Shown here one piece after another: positions 26,966 to 36,548 of a DNA stretch of 64,000 nt. The notes beneath the pieces are model-generated. The model did no database searches, was not told the DNA's origin, and saw only the letters and a program-made list of their open reading frames with translations. The DNA is from Marinilongibacter aquaticus (GTDB taxonomy: Bacteria; Bacteroidota; Bacteroidia; Cytophagales; Spirosomataceae), in assembly GCF_020149935.1 (NCBI RefSeq), contig NZ_CP083757.1, forward strand, positions 310,001-374,000, given 5' to 3'. The first letter of the stretch is position 1; each line of letters begins with the position of its first letter. A program made the translations under genes and the position numbers.

Positions 26966-28876
26966 ATGGCAGAAAATGGGGCACCTCAATACAACGAGGA
27001 CAGTATTAGGTCATTGGATTGGAAAGAGCATATTCGGTTGCGTCCCGGAATGTACATCGGAAAGCTCGGAGATGGTAGCTCGGCGGATGACGGAATCTAT
27101 GTATTGCTGAAGGAGGTGATCGACAACAGTATTGATGAATACGCCATGGGTTTTGGCAAAAACATCAATATTTCAATTTCTGCGGAAGGCGAAGTTTCGG
27201 TACGTGATTTTGGTCGCGGAATCCCATTGGGCAAAGTGGTCGATGTGGTATCGAAAATCAATACCGGTGCAAAATACGACAGCAAAGCTTTCCAAAAATC
27301 CGTGGGCTTGAACGGGGTGGGTACTAAGGCTGTAAATGCTTTATCGAATTATTTTAAAGTACAAGCTTATCGCGAGGGCGAAACCGCTTGGGCTACATTC
27401 GAGCAAGGCGAGATAAAGGAAAAATCTCCGATTGAATTGAGCTCGGAAAAGAACGGCACGCAGATCGATTTTATCCCAGACAATACGGTTTTCAAACATT
27501 ATCACTACATTCCTCAATATGTAGAAAGCATGATTTGGAACTATTGCTATCTCAACGCGGGATTGGTGATCAGTTTCAACAAGAAGAAATTTGTTTCGCA
27601 AAACGGCCTGTTGGACTTGCTATCGCGAAAGACGGACGAGGAAAACATCCGTTATCCGATAATCCATTTGAAAGGAAATGACATTGAGTTGGCCCTGACG
27701 CACGGCAATCAATACGGAGAAGATTATGCTTCGTTTGTGAATGGGCAGAATACCACCCAAGGGGGTACGCACTTGTCTGCTTTCAAAGAGGCCGTGGTGC
27801 GTACCGTACGCGATCACTATGGAAAGGATTATGCGGCAGAAGACATTCGGGCCTCCATAATCGGAGCCATTTCGATTCGTGTGCAAGAACCCGTTTTCGA
27901 ATCGCAGACAAAAACAAAATTGGGATCGGTGAATATTTCACCGGAAGACAATGCCCAAACGGTTCGTTCTTTTATCAATGATTTCGTGAAAGAAAAACTC
28001 GACAACTACCTGCATATCCATAGCGATGTGAAAGAAGCTTTGAAAAGGCGGATTGAACAATCGGAAAGGGAGCGAAAGGAATTGGCGGGCGTGAAAAAGC
28101 TTGCGAACGAAAGGGCTAAAAAGGCCAATTTGCACAATAAGAAATTACGTGATTGCAAGTATCACCTTACCGATGAAAAATACGAAAATAGGCTCGATAC
28201 TACGCTTTTTATAACAGAAGGGGATTCGGCTTCTGGATCGATCACCAAAGCGAGAAATCCAGAAACACAAGCCGTTTTTAGTCTTCGCGGAAAACCTTTG
28301 AACTGTTTCGGTTTGACCAAAAAGGTGGTATACGAAAATGAAGAATTCAATTTACTTCAACACGCGTTGAACATTGAAGAAAGCATTGAAGATTTACGCT
28401 ACAATCAGATCGTAGTGGCCACGGATGCCGATGTCGACGGTTCGCATATCCGTTTGCTCCTGCTCACCTTCTTCTTGCAATTTTTCCCCGATATTGTGCG
28501 TGAAGGCCACTTGTATATTCTGCAAACACCGCTGTTTAGAGTACGAAATAAAAAGGAAACCATTTATTGTTATTCGGATGAAGAGCGGCAGGAAGCAATC
28601 AAAAAGCTGGGTGGAAAACCCGAAATTACCCGATTTAAGGGTTTGGGTGAAATTTCGCCGCACGAATTTGAGGGTTTCATTGGCAAGGACATTCGTTTAG
28701 ATCCCGTGATTTTGGAAAAGGAATCGGCTATTTCGCGTTTGTTGGGTTATTTCATGGGGAAAAACACGCCTGAACGCCAACAGTTTATCATTGAAAACCT
28801 AAAGGTAGAAAGAGACGTAACAGAAGAATTGGATCAATTGAAAAAGTCAGAAGAAGAATTGGTAGAAGTGGAATAA
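26966..28876 (+). CDS. parE: DNA topoisomerase IV subunit B (ParE)
   Basis: The 636-residue ATPase subunit of a type IIA topoisomerase. GHKL ATP-binding motifs are visible ([34 protein letters not shown]), then the transducer, and the TOPRIM metal site with EGDSASG and [12 protein letters not shown]. The N-terminus ([20 protein letters not shown]) resembles ParE of Bacteroidota more than GyrB. No parC follows within this window's neighbourhood, the next gene being a symporter. It is divergent from the SLBB operon, with a 163-base shared upstream region. Confidence 0.9.
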   Translation: MAENGAPQYNEDSIRSLDWKEHIRLRPGMYIGKLGDGSSADDGIYVLLKEVIDNSIDEYAMGFGKNINISISAEGEVSVRDFGRGIPLGKVVDVVSKINTGAKYDSKAFQKSVGLNGVGTKAVNALSNYFKVQAYREGETAWATFEQGEIKEKSPIELSSEKNGTQIDFIPDNTVFKHYHYIPQYVESMIWNYCYLNAGLVISFNKKKFVSQNGLLDLLSRKTDEENIRYPIIHLKGNDIELALTHGNQYGEDYASFVNGQNTTQGGTHLSAFKEAVVRTVRDHYGKDYAAEDIRASIIGAISIRVQEPVFESQTKTKLGSVNISPEDNAQTVRSFINDFVKEKLDNYLHIHSDVKEALKRRIEQSERERKELAGVKKLANERAKKANLHNKKLRDCKYHLTDEKYENRLDTTLFITEGDSASGSITKARNPETQAVFSLRGKPLNCFGLTKKVVYENEEFNLLQHALNIEESIEDLRYNQIVVATDADVDGSHIRLLLLTFFLQFFPDIVREGHLYILQTPLFRVRNKKETIYCYSDEERQEAIKKLGGKPEITRFKGLGEISPHEFEGFIGKDIRLDPVILEKESAISRLLGYFMGKNTPERQQFIIENLKVERDVTEELDQLKKSEEELVEVE

Positions 28877-28966
28877 TTCGGAAAATAGTTTGCTATTGAA
28901 GGATTATTTCAAGAACATCGTCTTCTGAAACGAAAAACCTAATAATCTGTCTACAGAAATCGAAAT

Positions 28967-30283
28967 ATGAGAAAACTCGCCTTGCATTGGAAGATCATCT
29001 TGGGAATGATTTTGGGGATACTTTTTGGTATTCTTTTGAATCAATTCGAAGGTGGTGCACAATTTGAATCCGATTGGATTAAACCATTCGGTACGATCTT
29101 TATCAACAGTTTAAAACTGATTGCCGTACCGCTGATTATTGCCTCGCTGATAAAAGGGGTTTCGGATTTGAACGATATTCGGCAATTGTCGAAAATGGGC
29201 ACTCGCACCATTGGACTTTACATACTTACCACCGTCATTTCGATTAGCGTGGGTTTACTGCTCGTAAACATCATTAATCCGGGTGGTTTTATTGAAGAAT
29301 CTACGCGAGAAGGCATGATGGCGGGTTTTGCCAATCAGGCAGGCAGCACCATCGAAGCGGCCGATAAGACAAAAGGTGCGGGTCCGCTACAAGCTTTGGT
29401 TGATGTGATTCCAGACAATATCGTGGCCGCAGCCAGCTCCAATGGCAACATGCTTCAGGTGATATTCTTTGTGGTTTTCTTTGGAATTGGCCTTATTTTG
29501 ATTGAGGAAGAGAAATCGGCTCCGGTAAAATCATTTTTTGATGGCTTGAATGAGGTCATTCTGAAAATGATCGACATCATTATGCTTTTTGCTCCTTATG
29601 GTGTGTTTTCGTTGATGGCCACTTTGGTTGTCGAAGCTCCTTCGACGGATGTTTTCGTGGCCCTTGGAGCCTATGCCCTTACAGTGGTTTTGGGGCTCGC
29701 CCTGATGTTGTTTGTGTTTTATCCTTCGGTAGTGAAAATGTTTACAGGTATTGGTTTCAAAAAGTTTTTGAACGGGATTTCTCCTGCTCAATTGTTGGCC
29801 TTTTCTACAAGCTCAAGTGCCGCCACTTTGCCCGTAACCATGGAAAGAGTGGAAGAACATTTGGGTGTGCAGAAAGACGTAGTGTCTTTTGTTTGCCCGG
29901 TCGGAGCGACAATCAACATGGATGGCACGAGCCTTTACCAAGGTGTGGCGGCAGTATTTATTGCACAGGTTTTTGGAAATGACCTCACCTTGATGGATCA
30001 ATTGGCCATCGTGCTCACGGCTACACTGGCTTCTATCGGAACGGCTGCCGTGCCCGGAGCTGGTGTTTTGATGCTTGTGATTGTTTTGGAGTCGATTGGC
30101 GTAAATCCTGCCGGAATTGCTCTTATCTTTGCGATCGACAGGCCTTTGGACATGATTCGCACATCGGTGAATATTACCAGCGACTCTACTGTGGCCATGT
30201 TGGTGGCAAAAAGCTTGGGCAAATTGCACGAGCCGCATGTCAAGAATTGGGACGATCATTATAAAAAGGAAACGAAAGAGTGA
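28967..30283 (+). CDS. Dicarboxylate/amino acid:cation symporter (DAACS family)
   Basis: A 438-residue secondary transporter of the GltP/GltPh/DctA family with eight expected helices and two hairpins. Seen: the serine-rich hairpin tip FSTSSSAATLP near 280-290 and NMDGTSLY near 318-325, the sodium- and substrate-binding motif. It imports glutamate, aspartate or C4-dicarboxylates with sodium or protons. Its stop overlaps the GTG start of pheA by 4 bases, so the two form an operon. Confidence 0.92.
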   Translation: MRKLALHWKIILGMILGILFGILLNQFEGGAQFESDWIKPFGTIFINSLKLIAVPLIIASLIKGVSDLNDIRQLSKMGTRTIGLYILTTVISISVGLLLVNIINPGGFIEESTREGMMAGFANQAGSTIEAADKTKGAGPLQALVDVIPDNIVAAASSNGNMLQVIFFVVFFGIGLILIEEEKSAPVKSFFDGLNEVILKMIDIIMLFAPYGVFSLMATLVVEAPSTDVFVALGAYALTVVLGLALMLFVFYPSVVKMFTGIGFKKFLNGISPAQLLAFSTSSSAATLPVTMERVEEHLGVQKDVVSFVCPVGATINMDGTSLYQGVAAVFIAQVFGNDLTLMDQLAIVLTATLASIGTAAVPGAGVLMLVIVLESIGVNPAGIALIFAIDRPLDMIRTSVNITSDSTVAMLVAKSLGKLHEPHVKNWDDHYKKETKE

Positions 30284-31353
30284 ATTTAGATGACATTCGG
30301 TCGAAAATAGACCAAATAGATAGCCAACTTTTGCTTTTGCTCAATGAGCGTATGGATTTGGTGAAAAAAGTGGGCGAGCTGAAAAGACAAACCAAAACTG
30401 TAATCTATCGACCGGAAAGAGAGAAACAGATTATTACACGACTGACGGCCGAGAGTGCGGGTTTGCTGGACGAAAAATCGATTGAAGCGATCTTTCTAGA
30501 AATTTTCGCCACTGCCCGAAATTTGGAACTGCCGGAAAAAGTGGCTTACATGGGACCGGAAGGGAGCTTTACGCACCAAGCCGCTGAAAGCCGTTTTGGA
30601 GCAATTAGCGAGTACATTATGTTGCCCAACATCAAGGCTGTTTTTGAAGCTGTAGATACAGAAAGAACACGTTTTGGTGTCATTCCGATTGAAAACAACC
30701 AAGCGGGTATTGTATATGAAACCGTCGATTTGCTCAATGAAATGGATGTGAGCATTGTGGCCGAATTGAAATTGCCCATTCATTTTGCAATGGCCTCGGT
30801 GGCCGATAAAACGGCAGACATAAAGCGTATATATTCAAAGGATATTGCCTTTAGGCAATGCCGTGGTTTTCTGAATAAATATTTCGAACAACAAGATATC
30901 GAAGAAATTCAAGTAGAATCTACTTCGAAAGCGGCCAAAATGGCGGCTAGTGATCCTGAAAGTGCCGCTATCTGTTCGGAAATTGCAGCCAAGTTGTTTG
31001 GTTTGCCCATGATGTACCAAAACATAGAAGACAACAGCAACAACCGCACACGATTCTATATTTTGGCCAAGAAATTCGAGAATCAGCCGAGTGGAAACGA
31101 CAAGACAACAATTATCGCTCGTTTGTCGAATACGGACAGCCCGGGCGTTTTGGCCGATTTCTTGAATGACTTCAAATCGAATGGCATCAACATTACCAAA
31201 ATCGAAAGTAGGCCGTACAAAGGCAGCGAAGAGTTCAATTTCTGGTTTTTCCTCGAACTGATGGGTTATTTTAAAGATCCAGGAATAAGTGCCGTACTCG
31301 AGAAGCACAAAAGTGTGATCAAGGTATTGGGCAGTTATGTCAAGAATGTATAG
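30280..31353 (+). CDS. pheA: Bifunctional chorismate mutase / prephenate dehydratase
   Basis: A 357-residue enzyme converting chorismate to prephenate and then to phenylpyruvate for phenylalanine synthesis. An AroQ-type chorismate mutase lies at about 1-90 (IRSKIDQIDSQLLLLLNERM). The dehydratase follows at about 91-270, with YMGPEGSFTHQAA, ENNQAG and the TRF motif in NNRTRFYIL. A C-terminal ACT domain contains ESRPYKG, the phenylalanine-binding motif for feedback control. The start is GTG, fixed by the four-base overlap with the symporter stop. A terminator follows. Confidence 0.93.
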   Translation: MNLDDIRSKIDQIDSQLLLLLNERMDLVKKVGELKRQTKTVIYRPEREKQIITRLTAESAGLLDEKSIEAIFLEIFATARNLELPEKVAYMGPEGSFTHQAAESRFGAISEYIMLPNIKAVFEAVDTERTRFGVIPIENNQAGIVYETVDLLNEMDVSIVAELKLPIHFAMASVADKTADIKRIYSKDIAFRQCRGFLNKYFEQQDIEEIQVESTSKAAKMAASDPESAAICSEIAAKLFGLPMMYQNIEDNSNNRTRFYILAKKFENQPSGNDKTTIIARLSNTDSPGVLADFLNDFKSNGINITKIESRPYKGSEEFNFWFFLELMGYFKDPGISAVLEKHKSVIKVLGSYVKNV

Positions 31354-31360
31354 TCAAGAG

Positions 31361-31395
31361 AAAAGGGCAGAAGTTTTCAACTTTTGCCCTTTTTT
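31361..31395. terminator. Rho-independent terminator between pheA and ribF
   Basis: Stem with AAAAGGGCA on the left and TGCCCTTTT on the right, an inner AAGTT/AACTT extension and T/A runs on both sides. Because the flanking genes converge, it can serve both strands. Confidence 0.8.
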
Positions 31396-31416
31396 ATGAG
31401 AGGGAAAGGCGTTGAT

Positions 31417-32346
31417 CTAAACGCCAAAGTATTTCCGAGCCAACTCGCAATCCAAATTGATTTGATTCACCAACTCGTTGATGTTTTCAAATTTCTTTTC
31501 ATCGCGGATATAATGCATGACTTCAACCTTTAGCTTTTCGCCATAAATATCATCGGAGAAATCGAAAATGTGCACTTCTTGTGTGATGCCGGTACCTTCT
31601 ACAGTGGGACGGCTGCCGATATTCATTATGCCCAAATATGTATTTTTTCGTAAAATCACCTTTACCGCGTATACACCTTTGGCGGGAATTAATTTATACT
31701 GACGCGATACATCCACATTGGCCGTAGGAAAACCAATTGTTCTTCCCAATTGTCTGCCCTTTTTCACCAAGCCTTCGAAGGCATAAGGACGACCGAGGAG
31801 TTCATTGGCGATTTCTGCATCGCCTTCAGAAAGGGCTTTTCTGATTTTAGTCGAACTGATGGTCAAATTGTCAATTTCTTGTCTTGGAATTTCAACAAGA
31901 TCGATTTTATAGCGGTCGGCATTGCGTTTTAGAAAATCAAAACCGCCTTCTCTGTTTTTTCCGAAACGGTGATCGTAACCGATAACCAATGTTTTTGTGC
32001 CAATTCCATTGATCAAAACATCTTCTACAAAACGATCGGAACTCAATTCGGAAAACTCTCGGGTAAAAGGCAAAACAAGTAGGTGATCGACACCAAGTTC
32101 GTCGAACAAGGCAATTTTTTCCTCGAGCATACTCAGCAGTTTGATGTCGGCATTGCCCGGAGAAATGATGAGTCGCGGATGCGGCCAAAAGGTCAGTACC
32201 ACGCTTTCTCCTTCTTTTTCGGCGGCCGTCTTTTTAAGCATCGATATGATCTTTCGGTGGCCTACATGTACGCCATCGAAAGTACCGCTGGTGACCACCG
32301 CATTGGGCAGTGGAGAAAATTCGGCTAGACTTTTATAAACTTTCAC
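31417..32346 (-). CDS. ribF: Bifunctional riboflavin kinase / FAD synthetase
   Basis: A 309-residue enzyme making FMN and then FAD. The N-terminal FAD synthetase part has the nucleotidyltransferase motif TFDGVHVGHRK at about 22-32 and a FTREFSELSS segment. The C-terminal riboflavin kinase domain has RTIGFPTANV and GVYAVKV. It overlaps the truB end by 14 bases and is the last gene of the ftsX-DUF3098-uppP-truB-ribF operon. Confidence 0.94.
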   Translation of the reverse strand: MKVYKSLAEFSPLPNAVVTSGTFDGVHVGHRKIISMLKKTAAEKEGESVVLTFWPHPRLIISPGNADIKLLSMLEEKIALFDELGVDHLLVLPFTREFSELSSDRFVEDVLINGIGTKTLVIGYDHRFGKNREGGFDFLKRNADRYKIDLVEIPRQEIDNLTISSTKIRKALSEGDAEIANELLGRPYAFEGLVKKGRQLGRTIGFPTANVDVSRQYKLIPAKGVYAVKVILRKNTYLGIMNIGSRPTVEGTGITQEVHIFDFSDDIYGEKLKVEVMHYIRDEKKFENINELVNQINLDCELARKYFGV

Positions 32347-33016
32347 GAAGTGCTTTGATTTTATTGGCCAAAGGTTCTACTTCTTCGGCTTGATCCACAT
32401 GAAAATCGCCAATTCGGGTGCGTCGTAGGGCAGAAAGGTAGGCTCCAGAATCGAGCTTTTCACCAAAATCACGAACCAAACTGCGAATATAGGTGCCTTT
32501 TGAACAGACCACCCTGAATTGTATTTCGGGAAATTGGCTAGAATCGATTTCAAACTCTTTGATTTCAACCTCTCGGCTTTTCAGGGCAATTTCTTCTCCA
32601 CTTCTCGCCGCTTCGTAGGCTCTTCTTCCTTTCACTTTAATGGCCGAATGCATGGGCGGTGTTTGGGAGATCAATCCGGTAAGACTGGCTTGTACGGCTC
32701 GCATGGCTTCTTCTGTGATGTGATCAATCGGATATTCCTTGTCAAAATCCGTTTCTAAATCGATAGAAGGTGTCGTTTTACCCAAGACGAAGCTTCCTGT
32801 ATATTCCTTTTCTTGTGCTTGATAAGATTCGATCGACTTCGTCTTTTTTCCAGCACACAAGATCAATAATCCAGTAGCCAATGGATCTAACGTACCCGCA
32901 TGACCCACTTTTTTGAATTTGCCGGCGTGCCGAATTTTATTCACTACATCAAATGAGGTCCAATGCAGCGGCTTGTCCAATAAGAGTACTGTCCCGTTTT
33001 CGTCGAAATAATTCAT
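32333..33016 (-). CDS. truB: tRNA pseudouridine(55) synthase TruB
   Basis: A 227-residue enzyme that isomerises U55 in the T-loop of tRNAs. The catalytic Asp is D44 within GHAGTLDPLATG (39-50), and the KGTYIRSLVRDFG motif lies near 168-180. The protein is shorter than E. coli TruB because the C-terminal PUA part is reduced, as is common in Bacteroidota. The ATG shares one base with the uppP stop. Confidence 0.94.
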   Translation of the reverse strand: MNYFDENGTVLLLDKPLHWTSFDVVNKIRHAGKFKKVGHAGTLDPLATGLLILCAGKKTKSIESYQAQEKEYTGSFVLGKTTPSIDLETDFDKEYPIDHITEEAMRAVQASLTGLISQTPPMHSAIKVKGRRAYEAARSGEEIALKSREVEIKEFEIDSSQFPEIQFRVVCSKGTYIRSLVRDFGEKLDSGAYLSALRRTRIGDFHVDQAEEVEPLANKIKALRESL

Positions 33017-33804
33017 TAAACATTCAAATCGTATCCCATGGCAATAAGAGCCAAAATCACCAAGCCCACAATGATTCGGTAGTATCCGAATACTTTGAAG
33101 CCGTATTTTTGAAGGAAACCTATGAAAAATTTGATGGCGGCCAGGGCCACAAGAAAGCCAACTACATTACCAATGGCCAAAAGTTTGATTTGTTCACCCG
33201 AAAAATTCAAACTGCCATCCATATACCCCTTCAACATTTTATAGGCAGAGGCGGCAAACATGGTGGGTACTGCAAGGAAGAATGAAAATTCAGCGGCTGT
33301 TTTTCGGCTCAATTTCTGGGTCATACCACCGATAATGGAAGCAGCAGAACGCGAAACTCCTGGAATCATGGCGATACATTGATAGAAACCGATTTTCAGG
33401 GCTTTGGGATAAGTGATTTCGTCTTCATGGGCTTTTCCTTCGAAAATTCTATCGATGAAAATCAAGACAATTCCGCCCAAAACCAACATGACGGCCACAA
33501 CGACCACACTTTCGAGTAGCATATCGATATAGTCGTTCAATAAAAAACCGATTACGGCGGCAGGAAGAAAGGCCACCAACAGTTTGTAATAGAACTCCAA
33601 TGATTGGAAAAAGCGTTTCCAATAAAGGATAATTACCGAAATAATGGTACCAAACTGAATGTTGACTTCAAAAATCTTTGTAAAATCGTCATTGTCTATG
33701 CCCATAAAAGACGAGGCAATGATCATATGGCCAGTTGAGCTAATGGGCAGGTATTCTGTAATACCTTCAATTATGGCGAGAATAATCGCCTGAAAAATGT
33801 TCAT
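33016..33804 (-). CDS. uppP: Undecaprenyl-diphosphatase (UppP/BacA)
   Basis: A 262-residue integral membrane phosphatase that recycles undecaprenyl pyrophosphate, the carrier used for peptidoglycan and surface glycans. Signature regions are present: [15 protein letters not shown] at 13-27 and PGVSRSAAS near 148-156. About eight hydrophobic helices are visible. It is directly adjacent to the DUF3098 gene (no gap) and shares one base with truB. Confidence 0.95.
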   Translation of the reverse strand: MNIFQAIILAIIEGITEYLPISSTGHMIIASSFMGIDNDDFTKIFEVNIQFGTIISVIILYWKRFFQSLEFYYKLLVAFLPAAVIGFLLNDYIDMLLESVVVVAVMLVLGGIVLIFIDRIFEGKAHEDEITYPKALKIGFYQCIAMIPGVSRSAASIIGGMTQKLSRKTAAEFSFFLAVPTMFAASAYKMLKGYMDGSLNFSGEQIKLLAIGNVVGFLVALAAIKFFIGFLQKYGFKVFGYYRIIVGLVILALIAMGYDLNV

Positions 33805-34059
33805 TTATGCTTTTTTCTTTAGAATGGCGTAAAGTTCGATCATAAAACCCGCGAAGACAACAATTGGGCCCAAAGTAATTCCCAAAAATCCGAATCCGAA
33901 TTCTTGTCCATCCATGGTCATGATCAAAAAGCCCAAAACTATGGCTGCCAAGCCAATGAGCATAAATTTAAAATTGCTTTTTCCGAAGGGTAGGGCAGAG
34001 CTGGCATCTGTGCTTTGTACAGGCTCGCTTACTTTCTTGCTTTTATCTTGCTTTGACAT
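33805..34059 (-). CDS. DUF3098 small membrane protein
   Basis: An 84-residue protein with a charged, Ser/Lys-rich N-terminus and two hydrophobic helices at about 31-47 and 55-78, the pattern of DUF3098. It sits between ftsX and uppP; this position suggests a link with envelope growth or division, but no function is established. Seven bases separate it from ftsX. Confidence 0.88.
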   Translation of the reverse strand: MSKQDKSKKVSEPVQSTDASSALPFGKSNFKFMLIGLAAIVLGFLIMTMDGQEFGFGFLGITLGPIVVFAGFMIELYAILKKKA

Positions 34060-34066
34060 TTTGGTA

Positions 34067-34948
34067 TCAGTATAAATCGTCTAAATCTACATTTAAATAT
34101 CGGGTGATCGATTGAAAAGTGCTCACAACCCCAATCATTGGGCCGAGGAGCAAAATGATGCACATCACATAAAACATCATTGTTTGGTTTTGTATCAAGC
34201 TGAGGCCCTCGAGTTGGCTCATGGCCAATTGTTGCATGGCAAAAACCAAAACACAGGCCACAATAGAGGCAATCAGCCCTTGAATCAATCCCTTTTTTAC
34301 AAAAGGCTTTTGTATAAACATATTGGTGGCTCCAATCAACTGCATGGTACGGATGATAAACCGCTGCGAATACAAGGCCAATTTGATCGTATTGTTGATC
34401 AACAAAATAGTCGCGATCAGGAAAATGAGCACGATCGCGGATAAAACCAAATAGGCTTTATTGGCATTTTCGGTTATCCCTTGTACAAAATCTTTGGCGT
34501 AGTCTACTTCATACACGCCATCAATGGCCTCAATTTTTTTCTTCAAAAGGGCCAATTCTCCCCCAGATAAATGAGCTTCTTTTACCTTGATGCTGTAGGA
34601 ATCGCGAAAAGGATTGTCGCCGAGGATATCTTTGTAGTCTTCATTCGTTTCTTCCAAGAATTTGGCGGCGGCATCATCGGCCGAAATGAATTGTATGACT
34701 TTCCGGTCTTTTGTTTCAGTTTCCAATTCGGGCAATTGGCTCAACTCTGTTTTTAAAGAATCCTTTCGCCCTTGGCTCAGTTCATTGTCGAGGTAGACCT
34801 GTACCTCGATATTTTGCTTCACATATTTGATGAGCTCCTTTGAGGATAAAGCAACCCAGCCACAAAAGCCGATCAGGAACAACGCCACTGTCAGACTTGC
34901 GGTGATTAAAATACCCGGATAACTTCCTAGTTTTTTGTTTGATTGCAT
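34067..34948 (-). CDS. ftsX: Cell division permease-like protein FtsX
   Basis: A 293-residue membrane protein with four helices (about 14-34, 168-190, 215-240, 258-280) and a periplasmic domain after the first, as in FtsX. With FtsE it forms an ABC-like complex that activates peptidoglycan hydrolases at the division site. Its partner FtsE is not adjacent but is encoded 14 kb away at 49294. It is the first gene of the operon and has a good promoter match just upstream. Confidence 0.9.
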   Translation of the reverse strand: MQSNKKLGSYPGILITASLTVALFLIGFCGWVALSSKELIKYVKQNIEVQVYLDNELSQGRKDSLKTELSQLPELETETKDRKVIQFISADDAAAKFLEETNEDYKDILGDNPFRDSYSIKVKEAHLSGGELALLKKKIEAIDGVYEVDYAKDFVQGITENANKAYLVLSAIVLIFLIATILLINNTIKLALYSQRFIIRTMQLIGATNMFIQKPFVKKGLIQGLIASIVACVLVFAMQQLAMSQLEGLSLIQNQTMMFYVMCIILLLGPMIGVVSTFQSITRYLNVDLDDLY

Positions 34949-34965
34949 TGCTTTAAATCAAAAAT

Positions 34966-34973
34966 CAAAGATA
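34966..34973 (-). promoter_or_regulatory. -7 element of the ftsX operon promoter
   Basis: On the minus strand TATCTTTG, a perfect TAnnTTTG, 18 bases before the ftsX ATG. No clear TTG is present at the -33 spacing. Confidence 0.45.
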
Positions 34974-35010
34974 ATTGGCAATTTTTATAATCGAATGGAA
35001 TTAGCGTTTT

Positions 35011-35859
35011 TTAAGAACTTTCATTTTCTTCTCTCCATTCGGCTATGTTTTCAGGAATATTTTGCTCGATAATGTGCTTCACGGTTTCTATTATATCGTC
35101 GACTGTGGCGTTTTCATCGAAATAAATGGGCGGTTTGAAACGCACTTTCAGTTTTGTGTTCCGCTTTTTATAACTCAATCCCGTTTTGTTGAAAGCTCTG
35201 CGAAAACCATCGATTACCACGGGCACAATGATAGGCTTATTGCTTTTAATCAAATGCCCGGTTCCCTTTCGAATAGGGGCGTAGGGGCTGGTTGTGCCCT
35301 GCGGAAAAGTAACTACCCAGCCGAAATCGAGGCCCATTTTAATTTTATCTCCAGCCGATGTGTCCACATCACGTTGTACATTTTGTCCTTTATGTCGCCA
35401 AGACCGCTCAACCAAGATTGCTCCAGCCAGGCTGAAAATTTTGGGCAAAAGCCCCGATTTCATGGTTTCGCTTGCCGCCACATAAAAAGTGCGAGCCCTG
35501 GGAAACAACAAATAAATGGGGTAAAGCTTTTTGAACATCCCCCATTTGGCACCGCAAAATATATGATAGAAGGTGATTACATCGGCAAAGTAGGTCTGGT
35601 GATTGCTCACGAAAAGCACATTGGTATTGGGAAGAGATTTTAAATGTTCGCCTCCTTCGATTTGCAATTTATTCGCGACGGCGATCCGCCAGTACGTGGG
35701 CCAGCCGGCTACAAAAATGATCAAGCGTTTCAGAAAAAGGGAGTTTCCCCAAGGGTCGGTTTTGAATATTCCCAATACGTCCAAATAGCTCAACAAACGA
35801 ATAAGTTTGTTGTCAGTTTGGGCTGGAATGGGCAGGAAATTCCTTAATGTCTTTAACAT
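35011..35859 (-). CDS. Lysophospholipid acyltransferase family protein (PlsC-like), variant motifs
   Basis: A 282-residue PlsC/LPLAT-superfamily protein predicted to acylate a glycerol-phosphate or related lipid at the membrane. The fold pattern is clear, but the motifs deviate. The catalytic box is NHQTYFAD, with five rather than four residues between His and Asp, and motif III reads FPQGTTS instead of FPEGTRS. It may therefore be an acyltransferase with a different substrate, such as an ornithine- or aminolipid enzyme. Its own promoter lies 30 bases upstream. Confidence 0.78.
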   Translation of the reverse strand: MLKTLRNFLPIPAQTDNKLIRLLSYLDVLGIFKTDPWGNSLFLKRLIIFVAGWPTYWRIAVANKLQIEGGEHLKSLPNTNVLFVSNHQTYFADVITFYHIFCGAKWGMFKKLYPIYLLFPRARTFYVAASETMKSGLLPKIFSLAGAILVERSWRHKGQNVQRDVDTSAGDKIKMGLDFGWVVTFPQGTTSPYAPIRKGTGHLIKSNKPIIVPVVIDGFRRAFNKTGLSYKKRNTKLKVRFKPPIYFDENATVDDIIETVKHIIEQNIPENIAEWREENESS

Positions 35860-35888
35860 ACTTCATCCTAAAGCATAGGGTAATCCAT

Positions 35889-35896
35889 CAAACCTA
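35889..35896 (-). promoter_or_regulatory. -7 element of the acyltransferase promoter
   Basis: Minus-strand TAGGTTTG (perfect TAnnTTTG), with TTTC 20 bases further upstream as a weak -33 element. The start codon is 30 bases downstream. Confidence 0.5.
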
Positions 35897-35924
35897 ATCA
35901 TCTTTTCCGAATTATTGAAAAAAA

Positions 35925-36524
35925 TTAATTTCTTCGGTCTATTTCGTCTCTGATTTTTGCGGCTTGTTCGTAATCTTCCTTTTCTAGGGCGTCGTTTAAT
36001 TTTTGCTGCAACTCAGAAATGTTGAGCTTGGATAAAGGTTTCTTTTTCTTTTTGTCCGAAACCGGAATTGACGTGCCTTCTGTATCGCTGCTTTTTCTTT
36101 CTTCGCCCATCAATTCGGCGGTGCTTACACCAGCCTCTTCCAATACATGCGGAAACACATAGATTGGGGCATCGAAACGAAGAGCAATCGCAATGGCATC
36201 GGATGGACGAGCATCGATGCTTTTTTGTCGAATACCGTCTGAACACACGATTTTGGCGTAGAAAATACCTTCGGAAATATCGGTAATATTGATTTCTTCA
36301 ATGGTAAAATCAAAAGCTTGGGCAAAGGAAGAAAAGAGGTCGTGTGTGAGTGGGCGACTCGATTTTATTTTTTCGATTTCAATGGCAATGGCTTGGGCTT
36401 CGAACATGCCGATGATTATGGGCAAACGCAAATCACCTTTTTCTTCAGCCAAGACGATGGTGAACGAACCCGTTTGCACTTGGCTGGGTGAAATGTCCAA
36501 TATTTGTAATTTCGATTTGTTCAC
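35925..36524 (-). CDS. Bifunctional nuclease family protein (BFN + UvrB/C motif)
   Basis: A 199-residue protein. Residues about 1-140 form a BFN (DUF151) domain with the conserved RPSDAIAIALRF segment near 105-116. Residues about 165-199 form a UVR motif (LNDALEKEDYEQAAKIRDEI), a helical hairpin known from UvrB/UvrC and Clp regulators. A Ser/Lys-rich linker joins them. BFN proteins from plants have nuclease activity in vitro; the role of the bacterial fusion is not settled. Confidence 0.9.
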   Translation of the reverse strand: MNKSKLQILDISPSQVQTGSFTIVLAEEKGDLRLPIIIGMFEAQAIAIEIEKIKSSRPLTHDLFSSFAQAFDFTIEEINITDISEGIFYAKIVCSDGIRQKSIDARPSDAIAIALRFDAPIYVFPHVLEEAGVSTAELMGEERKSSDTEGTSIPVSDKKKKKPLSKLNISELQQKLNDALEKEDYEQAAKIRDEIDRRN

Positions 36525-36548
36525 GCTTTAGAAAATGGATTTTAAGGA

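Noticed and set aside
29813-30259. 148-residue minus-strand frame inside the symporter gene
   Set aside because: Shadow of a well conserved transporter; His/Arg/Gln-rich composition without domains.
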